This document shows positions 63,466 through 64,000 of a stretch of DNA of 64,000 nt, piece by piece. A program made the position numbers and the translations under genes. The notes beneath the pieces are model-generated. The model was not told where the DNA came from. It saw only the letters and a list, made by a program, of their open reading frames with translations, and searched no databases. The stretch's first letter is position 1, and each line of letters begins with the position of its first letter. Source of the DNA: Spirochaetota bacterium (GTDB taxonomy: Bacteria > Spirochaetota > UBA4802 > UBA5550); assembly GCA_025457915.1 (NCBI GenBank), contig JALOTL010000006.1, forward strand, positions 62,001-126,000, given 5' to 3'.

Positions 63466-64000
63466 ATGCATATAATAGAAAAAATAAAAAACCGTTACCT
63501 GTCATCCATCAGGGTGTTTTTCGCTTTCAGCATCATGATCGTGCTGCTTCATTTTCTATACCGGATCAGGACGTTTGAACTGATGTCTGACGCCTACGCC
63601 GGCATGGCCGGTTCCGGGTTATGGAATTATATCAGAAATTCGATCAGCCACGACTGCTCCGCCACAGCCTTTTCGCTTGTTGTTTTACTTCTTCTTATTA
63701 TATCGTCAGGGAAAAACACCGTTTTAAAATATGCCGGCGCATTTTTTTTCACCGAGCTGAACATATTTTACATGCTTCTTTCTATTGAATTTTTCCGGAT
63801 ATATGAAACGCCTTTCAGCAGGGACTTCATCCGCAGCGAGAATTTTACCGGCATACCGGAAATGATCGGGTCCGTTATGAGCGAAATGTCCGCATGGTTT
63901 TTTCTCTCCCTCCTGTCCCTTACCATGATTACCGCCGCAATTTCATTACTGCTCCGGAACAGGGAAACCGGATACCATTTAAAAAACACCATGCCCTATT
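63466..64000 (+). CDS. Multi-pass membrane protein, 3' end outside the window
   Basis: The frame is open from ATG 63466 to the window end (178 codons); GTG at 63457 is an alternative start. It shows four membrane spans (HFLYR preceded by a hydrophobic run, LVVLLLLII, FFFTELNIFYMLL and FFLSLLSLTMITAAISLLL) with a short basic N-terminus. The layout, with spans followed by what would be a large extracytoplasmic domain, resembles the N-terminal part of LTA-synthase-like sulfatases and phosphoglycerol/phosphoethanolamine transferases, but the catalytic domain is not in the window. This assignment is a guess from topology and from the neighbouring surface-type genes. Confidence 0.6.
   Translation, partial: MHIIEKIKNRYLSSIRVFFAFSIMIVLLHFLYRIRTFELMSDAYAGMAGSGLWNYIRNSISHDCSATAFSLVVLLLLIISSGKNTVLKYAGAFFFTELNIFYMLLSIEFFRIYETPFSRDFIRSENFTGIPEMIGSVMSEMSAWFFLSLLSLTMITAAISLLLRNRETGYHLKNTMPY

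Noticed and set aside
63466-64000. Calling the last gene a sulfatase with certainty
   Set aside because: Only the membrane-spanning N-terminal part is visible; the catalytic domain would lie outside the window.

Overview
The window is a gene-dense stretch of bacterial chromosome at moderate G+C with AT-rich gaps. The cell is a diderm: it encodes a MacAB-TolC type efflux system, an AsmA-like protein, a lipocalin lipoprotein and several exported proteins. Together with mcsA-mcsB-clpC, a SpoIIE-type phosphatase, a protein with two cyclic-nucleotide domains and archaeal-type leuCD, this looks most like a spirochaete or a related uncultivated lineage. That placement is an inference from gene content; there is no 16S rRNA or other decisive marker here. 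Promoters resemble the sigma-70 consensus (TTGACA, about 17 bases, TATAAT), and many starts carry AAGGAG-like ribosome sites.

Layout. 1-10.6 kb: a membrane protein cut by the window edge, a DUF3124 protein, a Kef-type antiporter, an aldehyde dehydrogenase, an alpha/beta hydrolase, OsmC, a DUF362 ferredoxin-like protein, a small coiled-coil protein, an esterase and a histone-deacetylase-family amidohydrolase. 10.6-13.8 kb: an eroded, AT-rich accessory patch with a broken short-chain dehydrogenase, two tandem acyltransferase-3 paralogues and a fragment of an RND efflux pump. 13.8-17.7 kb: a membrane SpoIIE-type phosphatase, an HD-domain protein, a lipase-like hydrolase, a cysteine-rich protein and tRNA-Val(CAC). 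17.75-22.05 kb: the tolC-macA-macB operon. 22.3-26.2 kb: an EF-Tu-domain-2-like protein, a DUF763 protein, a sirtuin, a PrmA-like methyltransferase and a putative small zincin. 26.4-29.7 kb: a HAMP/TPR membrane protein overlapping uvrC, then a CheY-like regulator. 29.9-35.9 kb: an exported three-gene cluster (an unknown protein, a glycan-binding-like protein, a TPR-M23 peptidase), a PNPOx-like protein and lipocalin pair, and a J-domain/GNAT fusion overlapping a YedK/HMCES gene. 36.2-42.6 kb: rel, maf, a HAMP-like membrane protein, ssb with a clear terminator, a GDPD fold lacking its catalytic residues, a CorC-like protein and recO. 42.6-54.3 kb: a DUF3783 protein, an exported ankyrin protein, purB, miaB, a SPOR protein, mutS, a double cNMP-binding protein and an AsmA-like protein. 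54.3-60.2 kb: leuD, leuC, clpC, mcsB and mcsA, all on the minus strand. 60.6-64 kb: an ATP-grasp enzyme, two methyltransferases and the start of a multi-pass membrane protein cut by the window edge.

How the parts work together. Genome care and translation are well represented (uvrC, mutS, recO, ssb, YedK, miaB, PrmA-like, rel, maf). McsA-McsB-ClpC would form an arginine-phosphorylation-dependent protein quality-control route, without a CtsR repressor nearby. The most interesting unknowns are the exported 29.9-33.0 kb cluster, the J-domain/GNAT fusion, the degenerate GDPD, the exported ankyrin protein with a near-perfect promoter, and the ATP-grasp/methyltransferase cluster at the right end. 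I saw no CRISPR array, prophage, insertion sequence or replication origin.
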